Shown: positions 46,917 through 58,570, counted from the first letter of the stretch. The stretch: DNA of 64,000 nt from Batkoa obscura (GCA_030770535.1 JASVEC010000004.1:1178001-1242000); one strand, 5' to 3'. Notes: a model not told the origin generated them from the letters alone. Numbers and translations are program-made.

Positions 46917-47276
46917 ATCAGCAGTGAAATAATAATTTATCAAAGGTTATCAAGTTATTAATCGCCTTTTAAATTGTTTTAAATTTGATTAGCAGAATTT
47001 TGGAAGCATCAAAATAAAGTACAATGGGTTCTAATTATAATACGCTTGTTTAATTTCAATATATAATACTATTTACCCTATAAAATATTTGTAAATTTGA
47101 GATCTAAGGCCTTATAATTCACACTTTATGGTTTAGGATAAAATAAAAGATATACCCGTTTGAAAGCATTCTTAATATTTTGTTTATTGCAGTAATTTCA
47201 AATCTATGCTTTAGTTAAAATTAATATAATATATCATAAATAAATATTAAGATATTGGTTTATTTGAATTTTTTGA

Positions 47277-49157
47277 TTAAAAGCTAGTAGGTAAATCTCC
47301 TTTACCACCAGCTTCTGTATAAACAAGTTTTGAAATAGCAATGGCTAAGTCATCACATTCTTGACGAGTATTTGCTTCAGCATATACTCTTACAACATCT
47401 TCAGTACCAGAAGGTCTAACGAAAGAGCGACCTTTGTTATATTTGGCAACAATTTGATCAATCTTCTCTTGGAGACCAGCTGGATGAGTTAATTTACGTT
47501 CCGCATCAGTAGTTTGGAAAACATTACGATCTTGAACTACAACCTTGGCCAATCTGTTTGGAAGATCGGTGTAGGCAGCATCCCATTCACTTAAGCTCCA
47601 GTTACGATATGCAAGGATAACCTCAACCAAAAGCATATCTGAAAGGGCATCACCAACAGCTTGGTTGATAAGGTCTAATACAGCAGCGAGACTAGCAAGG
47701 GCCTCTGCTTGAGCAGGAGATTGGGTCTTATGATTTTCAATGGCGCTTAAAGCAGAAGGGCCGAAAAGGACTGTACCATGGCCATTGGCTTCAAAGTAAG
47801 CACCAATATCAAAGCTTTCAGCTTCATGATGAAGATGTTTAACTCCAGTTTTGGCACATGCTACAGGAACTTTTAAAGTATCCTTAAGGTAAGCAGTAGA
47901 GCTACCATTAGCATAAGCAGTTTGTACAACACCTACTTGGAGATGACCTAATCCAGCAGCATTAACTAATTCAATTAAAAACATAGCGGCAAGAGTGGAA
48001 ATTTTGTCACCGTCCAATAATTTTAATGAGTGGTTAGTTGGATCAGTGTAAAAGTAAACAACACGATCAGCGTCACCATCTAAGGCACAATAACGAGCTT
48101 TAACATCTGGTTGGACTTGGTTTGGGAATTTAAAGGTGGTTTTAACGTAATCAGCACCAGACTAATTAATTATATAAATGAAAATAATAAACAGTTCCTA
48201 ATTTTGCTTACTTGATAGTTGAGTTTTTCTTGTGAATCGATATCATCATTAGTAATATTGATTTGTAAATATTCAATACCAATTTTTTCGGCTAATTTTT
48301 TAAGTTTAGGTGCTCCAACACCATTTGCACAATCAACAGTTAATGGTGAAGGTGGGTTTCTTCCTTTCTATTTAAAAAATCAATATAGACTAAAAATATT
48401 AAAAATATTACATACGAGAAGAGTTTTGAAGGCACCAGAAAGCTTGCTATAGTATCCAGCTTCAGTAGGCTCTCCATAAGGTTTAGGAGTATTGGCGGTA
48501 TTTAAACATCTTACAATATAATGAAGTTGAGGAGTAGTAAGTACGCCTTCATCTTTATATTCTGAACCAACAGCTTGAAGACCATGAACTAAAGATTCAA
48601 TAAGCTTAGGTCCAGAAGGTCTTTTAAAAAGGTTAAAAGTTAAATATTTGCAATATTATAAAAATACCTTGTATCACGACCAATGATTACGTGAGCTGGT
48701 GTAGAGTTATCAATTGAAAGCTCGGTAGAAAGCTCTTCAACATATTTTAAAAGTTCATCTGGATCTGCAATATTGGCTAATTTTGTAACATAGGCTTCCC
48801 AAGATTGTTCCAACATCTCACCTAAAGGATCAACGACTTTGACACCGTTATCCTTAAAAATAAATAAACTTAAATATAAATGCTAAAAATTTATTACTTG
48901 TGCTGGATTATGAGAAGCAGTTACCATAACACCTATTGTTTTTCCACCTAATTTTCTAGATCTTAATGCAGCAATCAAACCAACTCTAAAAAATACAGGA
49001 TCAAGAAGTTCACTCCTTTAAAATTTATTAATACTAAAATATTAAATTTAGAGCTTTTTTACTTCATACGGAAACCAGCAGTGCCATAAGAATATTGAAT
49101 ATTTGACTTAGGGTGATTTTTAGCAAGAGTTACGAAATTTGTTTTATCAATGGTCAT
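47277..49157 (-). CDS. PCM1: Phosphoacetylglucosamine mutase (Pcm1/AGM1)
   Basis: Converts GlcNAc-6-P to GlcNAc-1-P in the cytosol, the step before UDP-GlcNAc, which feeds chitin, N-glycans and GPI anchors. Six exons (49063-49157, 48898-49015, 48668-48852, 48416-48620, 48212-48367, 47277-48161) give 547 residues (yeast Pcm1 is 557). The alpha-phosphohexomutase landmarks are all present: [11 protein letters not shown] at the start, the phosphoserine loop [31 protein letters not shown], the metal-binding loop [13 protein letters not shown] and the C-terminal phosphate-binding loop [17 protein letters not shown]. Like Alg5 nearby it serves glycan synthesis, but the genes are 26 kb apart and not linked. 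Confidence 0.96.
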
Positions 49158-50120
49158 TTTTAATAATTCTATAAAAAATAAAGATGTTAGCGGTTTATAT
49201 AGTTTTTAAATTCCTTTTCCACATCACCACTATTTTTATTTGCTCTATTTTTAGTTAGCACTTGTCTCCTATTGGTTAATATTTTACAACATGTCATAAA
49301 CCTTATCATTTATTAGATTTATTAATAAAGTTAAATTGAATGATGGAACTGCTATATGATTATAAAGCAAACATAATGTTTCACTATACTTGAAATAAAA
49401 GTCTGATATGAAAACATTTCTTCAAGGTTAATGATGAAAGGCATCTCATTTACTTAAGATTACTACCAAATCAATGTAGTATTAGCTAAAAAATCGGGAA
49501 ATTTATTATTACAACTAAAGAATAGTATAAGAAACTGTGAAGGAACAGCTAAATGAAATAAAAATAGATTGCACGGTACGAATAATAATAATGGATGAAT
49601 AAATAGTACAAAAATAGTAAATTTTGAGAACTTTGTAAATAATTAATTGTACATTTTAAAGTATAAATACTAATCATAGGAACATTTTTATTTTATTTTA
49701 TTTTCTTAATTTTTAATTTTTAGCTATTTGAAATTTTAAATATTTTAAAATAAACAAAAATAGATTAATGTGAACAAAGCAACGATTAAGGCTAGTTTTA
49801 TACCTTAATATGAATTTGTATATTAAATGAATCATGATATATATAATAATCACAGTTCAACCATCATGTTCAAATTTATACAAATAATCAATAAAACTAA
49901 GGATTGGATACAAGCTTTAAAAAAATGACTGCAATTCAAAGGATACGTATGTTTCATGGAAACTTATTCCTTTAAGTCTAATAACCATCTTATATATAGC
50001 TACGCTTTATACTCAAGGTGCTCACTATCTATTGAAATGTAGAACACATTTATACTAAGTTATATTTATTCATAACATTTAAATAAAAATTAATATTTAA
50101 AGTTTACTTTTGTATTTACA
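49158..50120. other. Spacer upstream of PCM1
   Basis: About 960 bp, AT-rich. Contains the PCM1 promoter region. No gene, RNA or clear repeat seen. Confidence 0.4.
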
Positions 50121-50224
50121 TATGGGGTGTTTTTTTTGGCTTCATTATTTTTTCCATTTTTTAAGCGCTATTTGAGTGGAAATATTGTTAGTAAAATTCT
50201 TAAACACAAAAATACATTCCCATA
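50121..50224. mobile_element. TATGGGG-type MITE, full copy
   Basis: 104 bp from TATGGGGTGT to ACATTCCCATA with core TTTTTTAAGCGCTATTTGAG and TTGTTAGTAAAATTCTTAAA. It lies 36 bp past the stop codon of the minus-strand LPMO gene, again in a 3' untranslated position. Confidence 0.82.
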
Positions 50225-50260
50225 TAACATTTTTTTAGTTATATATTTTTATTGTAAATT

Positions 50261-50936
50261 TTAAGGAATAGTAATCTGAGGTCTTTGAGCAAATCTTCCA
50301 ACATGATCCCCGCCCTGGTTAAATTGGGGGAATACAACATAGCCAGGTAAATTAGCAACTAGAAGTTCTGGGCCAGTTATGGTGCCACTTGGATTGCCAC
50401 CGGTAATTTCAATATCAATGCAATTCATGTACCACTCACGATTACCAACATTATTAATCCAGTTGAAGGAAAGGGTAGCGTTTTTAGCTGGTCGAGCACC
50501 AGCTGGTATTGGGATGTCAAAATTTAATGTGTCTAACATGCAGCGAGTAAATACGTCTTTAATTACTACCCATTTTTTCTGATCGTATGAGATTGCAAAT
50601 TGACAATGACCGCCATCATGTATAGCTCCACCGGTCATTGTGAGCTTGACGGTATCGCCTGCCTTAAAGGATGCTTGTACTGGACCTTTGGGATATCCTT
50701 TGCATGGATAAGGTTTATCGAATCTATCCTGTAAAAATATGTCAAATTTAAATAAAACGAATGTGGCAACTTAAGCTTACCATGCTTCCGAGTGGCGCTA
50801 AATTACTATAATCTACCATACCTATAGACTTATAGTATGGAGAAAATTTAGAGTATCTGGGGTAGGGATAAGATACCTCCATATGAGCAAAAGAAGTACT
50901 TAAAAATATTAATGCTAACAAAGATTTAATAAACAT
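50261..50936 (-). CDS. Secreted AA11-like lytic polysaccharide monooxygenase
   Basis: Two exons (50781-50936, 50261-50728) give 207 residues. The signal peptide MFIKSLLALIFLSTSFA is followed at once by His-Met: the mature N-terminal His is the first copper ligand of LPMOs. The second His and the fold are seen in GDTVKLTMTGGAIHDGGHCQ followed by FAISYD, then FDIPIPAGARPAKNATLSFN and NVGNREWYMNCIDIEITGG, the family hallmark of AA11 chitin-active enzymes. AA11 enzymes cleave crystalline chitin by oxidation, so the enzyme could act on insect cuticle or on the fungus's own wall. There is no carbohydrate-binding module. The family assignment rests on motifs alone. Confidence 0.85.
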
Positions 50937-50981
50937 TGTTTGAAGAAGTAATTTGAAATTTTACCTGAGCAATTCTGTTAC

Positions 50982-50989
50982 TTTATATA
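50982..50989 (-). promoter_or_regulatory. TATA box (TATATAAA) of the LPMO gene
   Basis: TATATAAA on minus, proximal edge 46 bp before the ATG at 50936. Confidence 0.6.
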
Positions 50990-52232
50990 TCTTTCAGGAT
51001 TATATACTGATTCACTTATAGAAGGCTAGCTATAACCTTAAGGTTCGGTTTAACAAGATTCCTAAATTTGTCTTAATGGTGTTCTTAAAACTATTAAAAT
51101 ATCTCAAATGATGAGGCATTTATTGATATGATAAAACATAACATAATGTAAATGAATCATCTGTAATATCAATTGACATAGTTTAATCCATTATAATTTA
51201 TTTATATAAATGTGCTATTACAACACTCATTATTTATTAATTGTCTTTTCCGCAATTTTTCTACCACAGGTATTAAATAGAAGAAATATAAGTTTAACTT
51301 TAGATATTACACTGTTTTCACATAGAGCTAAGTTGTATATAAATAAAGTTATAATGTAAAATATTGTAGGTTACTCTTAGCTATTTATTTCAAATTTTAT
51401 ATAATTAAAGTAAAATGATACTTAATGTGTCAGGAAATAGATCAGAAGCGAGACTTAAATAATATTAAATAAATTATTAACATTTCTGAAATTAGACCCA
51501 ATACTTTAATATAAGGTACACATCACATTTTAAATTAAGATTGGGAATTGGGTAAGAATCAAGGATAAACATTAATTTAGTAATGCTATTTGTTAAATTT
51601 TAAATATCTTTTATAACTATCCACTATAAAAATCAATGACAAGCAATAAGAGCTATCATTTGATTTAAAAAACTGGTTGAGTTTTATTATTTTATTATTT
51701 TATTATTTTATTATTTTATTATTTTACACTCCATTCATAAATGATTGATACCTATTTCCCGATTTATTTAACATTTAATAATATAATAAATTATCTTCTA
51801 TTTGGAGATTGTATACTAATAATGAAGCCTAGTCGGAAATCAACAATAGTCGAAAGTTAAACATTTAGTATTCACCATATAATTCAAGTAGGATAGCTCG
51901 TATTAACTTATTTTTTAAACATTTTAATATTTAAGATGGATTTGTTTTACATAATTCTTAATACCCTTATAAATACAATATCGTAGTTTAAACTAGCATT
52001 ACACCTCTTTTGCAACAATTTAATCGTTCTTTTTATTTACGTAAAATTTTTAATAGTGAACTCCAAGCTTTTGAATTTGCCACTAAAATGTTCTTCGGCT
52101 TTTTAGGCAATTAAGCAATCAGAAAAAAATGATTTTAGAGTTTGGTTAAACATTAAAGCTACTAAAGGAAAGTGTTTGGGATTTATTGTAAGTAGGCATA
52201 TTAACATTATTTGAAAACAAACTTTCTAAACC
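50990..52232. other. Spacer between LPMO and regulator-like gene
   Basis: About 1.2 kb between divergent genes, presumably promoter sequence for both. Contains a period-8 repeat at 51682-51726. No zinc-cluster exon could be found in it that would extend the regulator-like gene. Confidence 0.4.
51682..51726. repeat. ATTATTTT tandem repeat
   Basis: Five and a half units of ATTATTTT (period 8), nearly perfect. Confidence 0.85.
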
Positions 52233-54170
52233 ATGTCGAAAGAGTTTAAAATTATAAATCATTCATTTACAAATAATAAAATCAACAAAGTTAAGATAAA
52301 ACGAGAATGTAATAGTCAACTAGAATCAGAGATAGGGAAACTAGAACATAGAGTGAAAGAATTAGAAGCACAGATATTTAATATATTTAACTTGGTTGAA
52401 GCTTTGGACTCTTTTGTTGATAATGATTTATTTCAATTATGTCCAAAATCATTTTTCCAACATAAAAATATGGTTTTGGAATTGAAAAAATATTTAAAAC
52501 GGGTTGCAAAGATGTTTAAATATAAGAATTTAGGCAATTTAGATGAAACTTATTTAAATGATTGGAGTAGAAAAATAAAAATAAAACTTTCTTTGATTGA
52601 GGAATCTGCTGGTAATCAATTTTTTGAGTCTTCTAATTTTATAAATTTAAGGAATCGAACTGGAAGAGGGGCAGAACATGTTGGAACTTTACCAACTATT
52701 TTTGATTACGGATCGTTTTTAGAAATTAGTATACAATTACATGATTGCTTCGCATATGGCTATGGTATTCATTTTAAACCTAAAGAATTAATTCCATATA
52801 TAAAACAATTAAAACCAAATTTCATGTCAAGAGTACTAATTACTTCACTAAGCTTTGGCTATTCATCTTTACCAGGTTGTGAATTTGAAGAAATTTATCA
52901 TACGTGTTTAAATAGCATGGTTCCACTGGTTTCTCAAGCTTGTGATAATTCTAGTTTTGAAAGTCTCAAAGCATTATGCTTGTTATATGATGTTTCTTTA
53001 ATGCAAGGTAATCCTAATTTGTCTCATCGAATTCTAAGTTCAACTGTAAGAATGTCATATATATTAGGAATCGATAAGTTGAGACTCGATGAAATGGATT
53101 CTAAAAGCAATGCTGAAGGTAATTCTATTATTGAATTAAAGAATCTGTGGTCATGGATTGTCATTTCTTGCAAAATCAATGAAGTATTTTATGGTACTTT
53201 ACCTCTCATTAAAGAATACGACCTGTCGGAATTAGAACCTATTTGCTATTTAAATATAAATCAACTAGATAAAACTGACAATGGAATAAAAGACTGCAAA
53301 AAAGTCTTTTCAACACACACAATTCAAGAAAGCTTAATGCTTTCATTGGTATTTGATCATCTTGTGAAAAGCACCAAAGGGATTGATGATATGAGTTGTG
53401 TTCCATATTCGAAATTAATTTTACCAGGCGATAAGTTTAATCTTATTCAAGGATATTTCAGTGAATATCACAGGAGCTCATCTAAGTCATTAGCCAATAT
53501 TATTAATAATAGCGATAAAGCTATAAACCTAGACCACCATTTATGTAGTTTCCCCAATAACTATTGTTGCACATTTAAAACAATTCACGAAATTACAAAA
53601 AGTCTATCAATTTATACTTACCAGCTATTTTTAATATATCCAGCTATGATCAAGGCTCCTAGTCAAGTAGATATTCCATTAACTTACATACCGATTTTAT
53701 TGGAATCTTCATTAAGAACAATATTAATATTTAGAGCTTTAACTTTTGTTTATTTTAAGGAGTTAGCAGAGAAAATGGATTCAAATAGCTTACAAAACCA
53801 GCAATTATTTAGGGCACTTTCTAACCATTTAGGAAATCAGTCTGATCCTATTATTAAAGACAGTAAGTTCATTTACTTAACGACAACTCGACTTATAGGA
53901 TTTAAATACCCGATATTTGCTGTTAATGCTTTATTACAAGTGCTTTCTTCTCCCTATATTCTTACTTCAGGCTTAATTAGTAACGAGGTTATTCATACAA
54001 TTGAAACAAATATTTTTGAGTTACTCCAAATATATAAATTGGGTATGAAACTCACCAAAGATAATGATAGGATGGATATAGATTATGCTCTTACTAAAGT
54101 GAAATCAGCTATCAATTCTTTTAAGTTACCTAGGAGTTACAAAACTGCATTTAATGATATACTTTGCTAA
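52233..54170 (+). CDS. Fungal transcription-regulator-like protein without zinc cluster
   Basis: 645 residues, single exon. A coiled-coil-like helix (about residues 28-50, LESEIGKLEHRVKELEAQIF) is followed by an all-helical body. That body reads like the fungal-specific regulatory (middle homology) domain of Zn2Cys6 factors: LLYDVSLMQGNPNLSHRILS, STVRMSYILGIDKLRLDEMD and LKNLWSWIVISCKINEVFYG. No CxxC-type binuclear cluster is present, and the upstream sequence does not contain one in any frame that could be spliced on. The short basic N-terminus (NKINKVKIKRECNSQ) may be a remnant. Likely a regulator acting through partners, or a factor that has lost DNA binding; function is inference. Confidence 0.65.
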   Translation: MSKEFKIINHSFTNNKINKVKIKRECNSQLESEIGKLEHRVKELEAQIFNIFNLVEALDSFVDNDLFQLCPKSFFQHKNMVLELKKYLKRVAKMFKYKNLGNLDETYLNDWSRKIKIKLSLIEESAGNQFFESSNFINLRNRTGRGAEHVGTLPTIFDYGSFLEISIQLHDCFAYGYGIHFKPKELIPYIKQLKPNFMSRVLITSLSFGYSSLPGCEFEEIYHTCLNSMVPLVSQACDNSSFESLKALCLLYDVSLMQGNPNLSHRILSSTVRMSYILGIDKLRLDEMDSKSNAEGNSIIELKNLWSWIVISCKINEVFYGTLPLIKEYDLSELEPICYLNINQLDKTDNGIKDCKKVFSTHTIQESLMLSLVFDHLVKSTKGIDDMSCVPYSKLILPGDKFNLIQGYFSEYHRSSSKSLANIINNSDKAINLDHHLCSFPNNYCCTFKTIHEITKSLSIYTYQLFLIYPAMIKAPSQVDIPLTYIPILLESSLRTILIFRALTFVYFKELAEKMDSNSLQNQQLFRALSNHLGNQSDPIIKDSKFIYLTTTRLIGFKYPIFAVNALLQVLSSPYILTSGLISNEVIHTIETNIFELLQIYKLGMKLTKDNDRMDIDYALTKVKSAINSFKLPRSYKTAFNDILC

Positions 54171-55157
54171 ATAGTTTGAATGCCTTTACTTGATGGATTA
54201 TGATATTTAAATAACTATATTTCACATATTACTAGTGGTATAAAATTAGCTGTTTAGTTTTTATTTTGTTAATAAATTGTATATTTATAACTTTGAACAT
54301 TTATAACTTTATATATTTATTGTGCATCTTTTTATGATCAAGTCAAAGTCTAAAACAATAGAGCAGAAACTACTATTTACATATCATAGTTTAAACATTG
54401 AATTATTTAAACTTTATTTAAAAAATGCATATATATACACTCTTATTAAAATTATTCAAATGCTTTTCAAAAAATGTCTAATTTTGATAAATGTGTGTTT
54501 TGTTGTTTAGCCTTGTATTCAATCTAACATTGGGATTTCCTTTAGCTTGTCTTAAGCACTCAACTGCATATAGGATGACTTACCAGTAAAAAGGAATAAA
54601 TGAGTAGTAAGTTTATACTTAAACTCTGACTTTGTTTAATTTAAATTAAAACAAAAAAATTAATTACTTCAAAGTTTGGAAAATAAGCTAAAAGGAGTAG
54701 AAACTCAGGAAAAAGAATAATGGGAATGTTCTTTACCTACTGCCCTTTGTTGTTTTTTAAAATTTAGAATTATTTAATCAATGCAGCTGTCTAAGTTCAA
54801 ATATGTACTGCCAAATGATAAATTTTATAATTAGCTATTTGTTTTATTATATTAATTTGAGGATTATTAGTTTTATTTTAAAATAAGTAGTTAATTAGCA
54901 TACATCCAAGCTTAAATAGTATAGTGATTAATTAATTTTTAATTTAAAAAAATAGCAAAAAAACAATTGGTAAAAAATATCAAATATATAATCATTAGAC
55001 AAACATAAATGATATTTTATTTTATGATTATTATTATTTTTTTTAAAACAAAACTTTAATTTATTGTTTTTATTTAAAACTTTAAATTTTTAATATGTAA
55101 TTTTTAAATGTTTGGTAATGAAAAAAAGATATTAAGCAGCTTTAAAAGTATCACTTA
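54171..55157. other. AT-rich spacer
   Basis: About 1 kb after the regulator-like gene. The frame at 54322-54510 has no family resemblance. Nothing else recognised. Confidence 0.4.
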
Positions 55158-55727
55158 TATGGGGATGTATTTTTTTGTTTAAGAATTTTACTAGTAATTT
55201 TCCCACTTAAATAGCGCTTAAAAAATGGGAAAAGTAATGAAACTGTGAAATACTGGTTTATTAGCTCTCGGGTTAGTTATAAGATAATAATCATTTAACT
55301 TGTTTACAAAGCTAGTGGTAGTCTTGTAATCAATTTAGCCGTAAATCATGAGGTATAATCAATCCAGAGTCCCTTGTTTTGATTTTCTGTGAGAATTTCT
55401 AATATCACATTGCAAAGAATATAAAAGAGATTCTTCAACATGATAACTCGAGGCTTTTTAACTGAATTACTCCCTGATATCGTACCATTGATAAAGCCAC
55501 TAAGTCTTTCTGACAACATCTTACGTAGATTTTACAGTAGTATCTTATATTCTATTTGTTTTACGTAGTTCGTAACTTATTACGTATTATTCTTATTCAT
55601 TTAAGTCTATCTTAGTTACATAAACTAAGACCGTTCGACTCAAGGCAAGTTAACCAACCAAGAGCTGCTTTTAATTACTACCACTGGGTACCAACTTTCA
55701 CAAAACCAGAAAAAACACCCCCCCATA
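55158..55727. mobile_element. TATGGGG-type MITE split by an inserted solo LTR
   Basis: The left 86 bp (55158-55243, TATGGGGATG... to AAGTAATGAAAC) and the right 25 bp (55703-55727, AAACCAGAAAAAACACCC... to CCATA) together make one element in the orientation of the 15361 copy. A 459-bp LTR separates them, with AAAC duplicated at both edges. Confidence 0.8.
55244..55702. mobile_element. Solo LTR of an LTR retrotransposon (fossil)
   Basis: 459 bp beginning TGTGAAATACTGG and ending CAACTTTCACA, that is TG...CA with a seven-base inverted terminus TGTGAAA/TTTCACA. It carries a TATA-like AATATAAAAGAG at about 55418. A 4-bp AAAC repeat flanks it. No internal region is present, as after LTR-LTR recombination. 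It is younger than the MITE copy it sits in. Family (Copia- or Gypsy-like) cannot be told from the LTR alone. Confidence 0.75.
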
Positions 55728-55830
55728 TGGGGGTGTTTTTTTTGGGTTCATTATTTTTTCCATTTTTTAAGCGCTATTTGAGAGGAAAGATTGTTAGTAA
55801 AATTCTTAAACAAAAAAATACATCCCCATA
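55726..55830. mobile_element. TATGGGG-type MITE, full copy, tandem with the previous
   Basis: 105 bp from TATGGGGGTG to ACATCCCCATA, sharing the TA with the end of the previous copy. It is the best-preserved copy (ends identical for eight bases) and is in the opposite orientation to its neighbour. Confidence 0.85.
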
Positions 55831-56382
55831 TATAAGTTAAAAAATTATAAGCTAAAAAATTATTATAGTTTAAATAACTTAAAATAATAATAATACTATT
55901 ATTATCTAAGTTTAAATTTATATCATTGTTATTAATATTTATACAAAATAATTCAATTGATTTTATTAAATTAAAATTACTAGTTGTTAATTGTTTTTAT
56001 CAAATATATAAAATTATATATTTTGGTTATTTTAATTTAGTTTAAACATTTTTTAATTTACTTTAATAACTTATTTAAACCAGTTTTTTTAGCTTTATTA
56101 GTCTAATATTATTATAAATATCTTTAATAACATCATAGCTGTTATTGCTTAAATTTATGTGTTTAATATATTTTAAAGTCTTTATATCAAGACAAATCTT
56201 TAATGATTTAATTTTTTTATTATTTAAAGTTAGTTGCTTTATTAATGCTTTGTTTTTTATATAAATCTTTAATATATATATTACAATATTTATAACATGT
56301 ATTAACAAAGATATATATATATATAATATTAATAAATTATTTGATTATAAAAAAAATCAAAAATATTGGTGTTTTTATTTAA
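55831..56382. other. Spacer between two MITE copies
   Basis: About 550 bp of very AT-rich sequence. The minus-strand frame at 56075-56308 is low-complexity K/I/L/N and not convincing. Confidence 0.4.
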
Positions 56383-56486
56383 TATGGGGGTGTTTTTTTG
56401 ACTTCATCACTTTTTCCATCTTTTAAGCGCTATTTGAGTGAAAAGATTATTAGTAAAATTCTTAAACAAAAAAATACATCCCCATA
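56383..56486. mobile_element. TATGGGG-type MITE, full copy
   Basis: 104 bp from TATGGGGGTG to ACATCCCCATA with core CATCTTTTAAGCGCTATTTG and TTATTAGTAAAATTCTTAAA, in the same orientation as the 55726 copy. Confidence 0.85.
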
Positions 56487-57618
56487 TAGTGTAGAAAGGA
56501 AGATGCATACTGCAATTACTACCTAACACAATAATAAAATTAGTTTTTTTGCAATCTAATCTACAAATAGTAAATATTATCAAGTTTAGGATATCTAACA
56601 CTCATAGATGTAGTGGTGCAGTTAATTTAATAGCCGCGTTACACGGATATTCATCAAGAAACATCCGAACTTGAAAGGCTAAGTATAATTTGGATATAAA
56701 GAAACTTAATACCTAAAAAAAATCACTTATGTTAATTTAATAATATATGATATAATATGATATTACTGCACCTATACTTAATACACTCTTTTATATATCA
56801 ATCTAAATTAAATATGTAGTAGTTGCTGTAACAGTAGATTTTGTTAGCTAACACATATTTAGTGTAACTAGTAAAACTATTTTGAAAATGTTTACATTAG
56901 CGTTAGTTTAACTAACATATATTTAAAAGCTTAAAATGTGTACAAAATATGAGGATCAAGCAAGTGCATATTATATATCAGCTCAGATTTAATGTTTTTT
57001 GCATTAGCTTGATATACGATGTTAGGAATAACAATGACCCTAAGGCTATCAAATGGGTTATTCCAAAGTCCTATCACTTTTAGTTATTAATTAAATCTAA
57101 TACTAACTATAAAGTGTTTTTATCAAAGTAAATGCTAAGAAAATTTAAAAAAATTGATTGCTTTTTATAATTGAATATTCATTACCCAATTAAGCTTTCG
57201 TACTAATTTTAATTAGTTTATTTTTCATTTGGAAATAAAATATAGTAACTTTGAAAACAAATTATTATATTTGGCAATTAGGCAAGTTTTAAAATCTTTA
57301 CAAATAATACTACTTTTTAAACTGGTTAATATTGTTTTTCTCAAAATTAATCAATTTAAAATATTATTTTAAAATAACTATTTTGTTATTATAGCTTTAT
57401 TAATCTGCTAATTAATTGCTTATAAACTTTGAGTTAAATTGTTCAAATATTACTTTAATTGTTTAGGTAGATTTTTTTCCAAATTACTTATCAATTTTAA
57501 GCTGGAAAATGATTTTATGGGATATTTTGAAAAATCCAACTTTTTTTAGTTCACACTAAAAATTGACTAATTGAAAAAATAAATCGCTATTTTAATAGAA
57601 TTAAAAAAATACATTATA
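56487..57618. other. Spacer upstream of the bL21m gene
   Basis: About 1.1 kb, AT-rich. A patch at 56620-56700 is less AT-rich (GCCGCGTTACACGGATATTC) but shows no family. No gene or RNA recognised. Confidence 0.4.
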
Positions 57619-58371
57619 ATGTTAAAATCCGTAGTCACTATAAGATCTCAATTAACTAAGGTAAACAATAAATAAGATATAGTTCTAATAAGAGAGCTCA
57701 ATTTTAATTTTTAAATAATTTAGATCAACAAACCTTTATCAACGAAATGGAACTTGAATGGTAATTTAATTCCAGTATAAAACAAAATCAATTAAAAACT
57801 AACTTTTTTCAATATTCAGCTAATGCCGTATCAAAACCATTATATCAATCATTAAATCATTTAGCCACTGCATCTAAATCTTCAACAATAGAAAAGAGTA
57901 ACATTCAATCGATTCAATAATCTGTAAAAATATTAATTAATTTAACTAGCTCCTTTACCATCTTCATCCAGTACCAATGCTATCAATTTCAGTCATGAAA
58001 CCAAACAATTAATCAACAAACTTCGTTCACAAAACAAATACTACGCAGTCTTAAAAGTCAAGGGAAAACGATATACAGTCACTGAAAATGATACCATTGT
58101 ATTAGGTTACTCATCCGAATTAAAATTAGGAGATAAATTAAAAATGGAACAAGTTACAGAATTAGGTAGTAAAGATTATTCTATTATTGGTGCTCCTTTT
58201 GTAAGTGAGAAACTGTATGAGATTGAAGGTACAGTGGTAGAGCACACCCAAGGACCTGAGATTAATATTGTTAAGTTTAAAAAGAGAAAAGGATATCGTA
58301 GAGAATATAATTATAGAAATCACTATACTTTGATTAAAGTTAGTAAATTGGAAGTTAATAAAATGGAGTAG
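57619..58371 (+). CDS. MRPL49: Mitochondrial large-subunit ribosomal protein bL21m
   Basis: Component of the mitochondrial 54S subunit (yeast Mrpl49, human MRPL21). Four exons (57619-57660, 57724-57760, 57820-57897, 57950-58371) join in phase to 192 residues. The start MLKSVVTIRSQLTKINKPLS is basic and uncharged by acids, as expected of a mitochondrial targeting sequence. The L21 domain fills the last 110 residues: KYYAVLKVKGKRYTVTENDT, LGDKLKMEQV, then GAPFVSEKLYEIEGTVVEHT and the RNA-binding loop KFKKRKGYRREYNYRNHYTL. Length and order agree with the family. Confidence 0.92.
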
Positions 58372-58570
58372 AGAATGAAATAAAAATAAAATCAATTTAT
58401 ATAATAGCATGGTTTATTAATGTTATACTTGTAATTTTTTATTTTAGCAATATTGATAGATTATTTCAATTATTATTATTATTACTAATAAAAACGAACT
58501 ATTGAATCTCCTTAAAAGGGTGAAATCTAAAATGTGGGGTAGAATAAAAAGGGGGTAGATAATGAAAAAG

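Noticed and set aside
54322-54510. 62-residue frame downstream of the regulator-like gene
   Set aside because: Low-complexity K/I/L/Y frame without family support; it could be 3' flank.
56407-56601. 64-residue minus-strand frame at the 56383 MITE
   Set aside because: Its C-terminal half is simply the MITE read in one frame, so it is not a gene.
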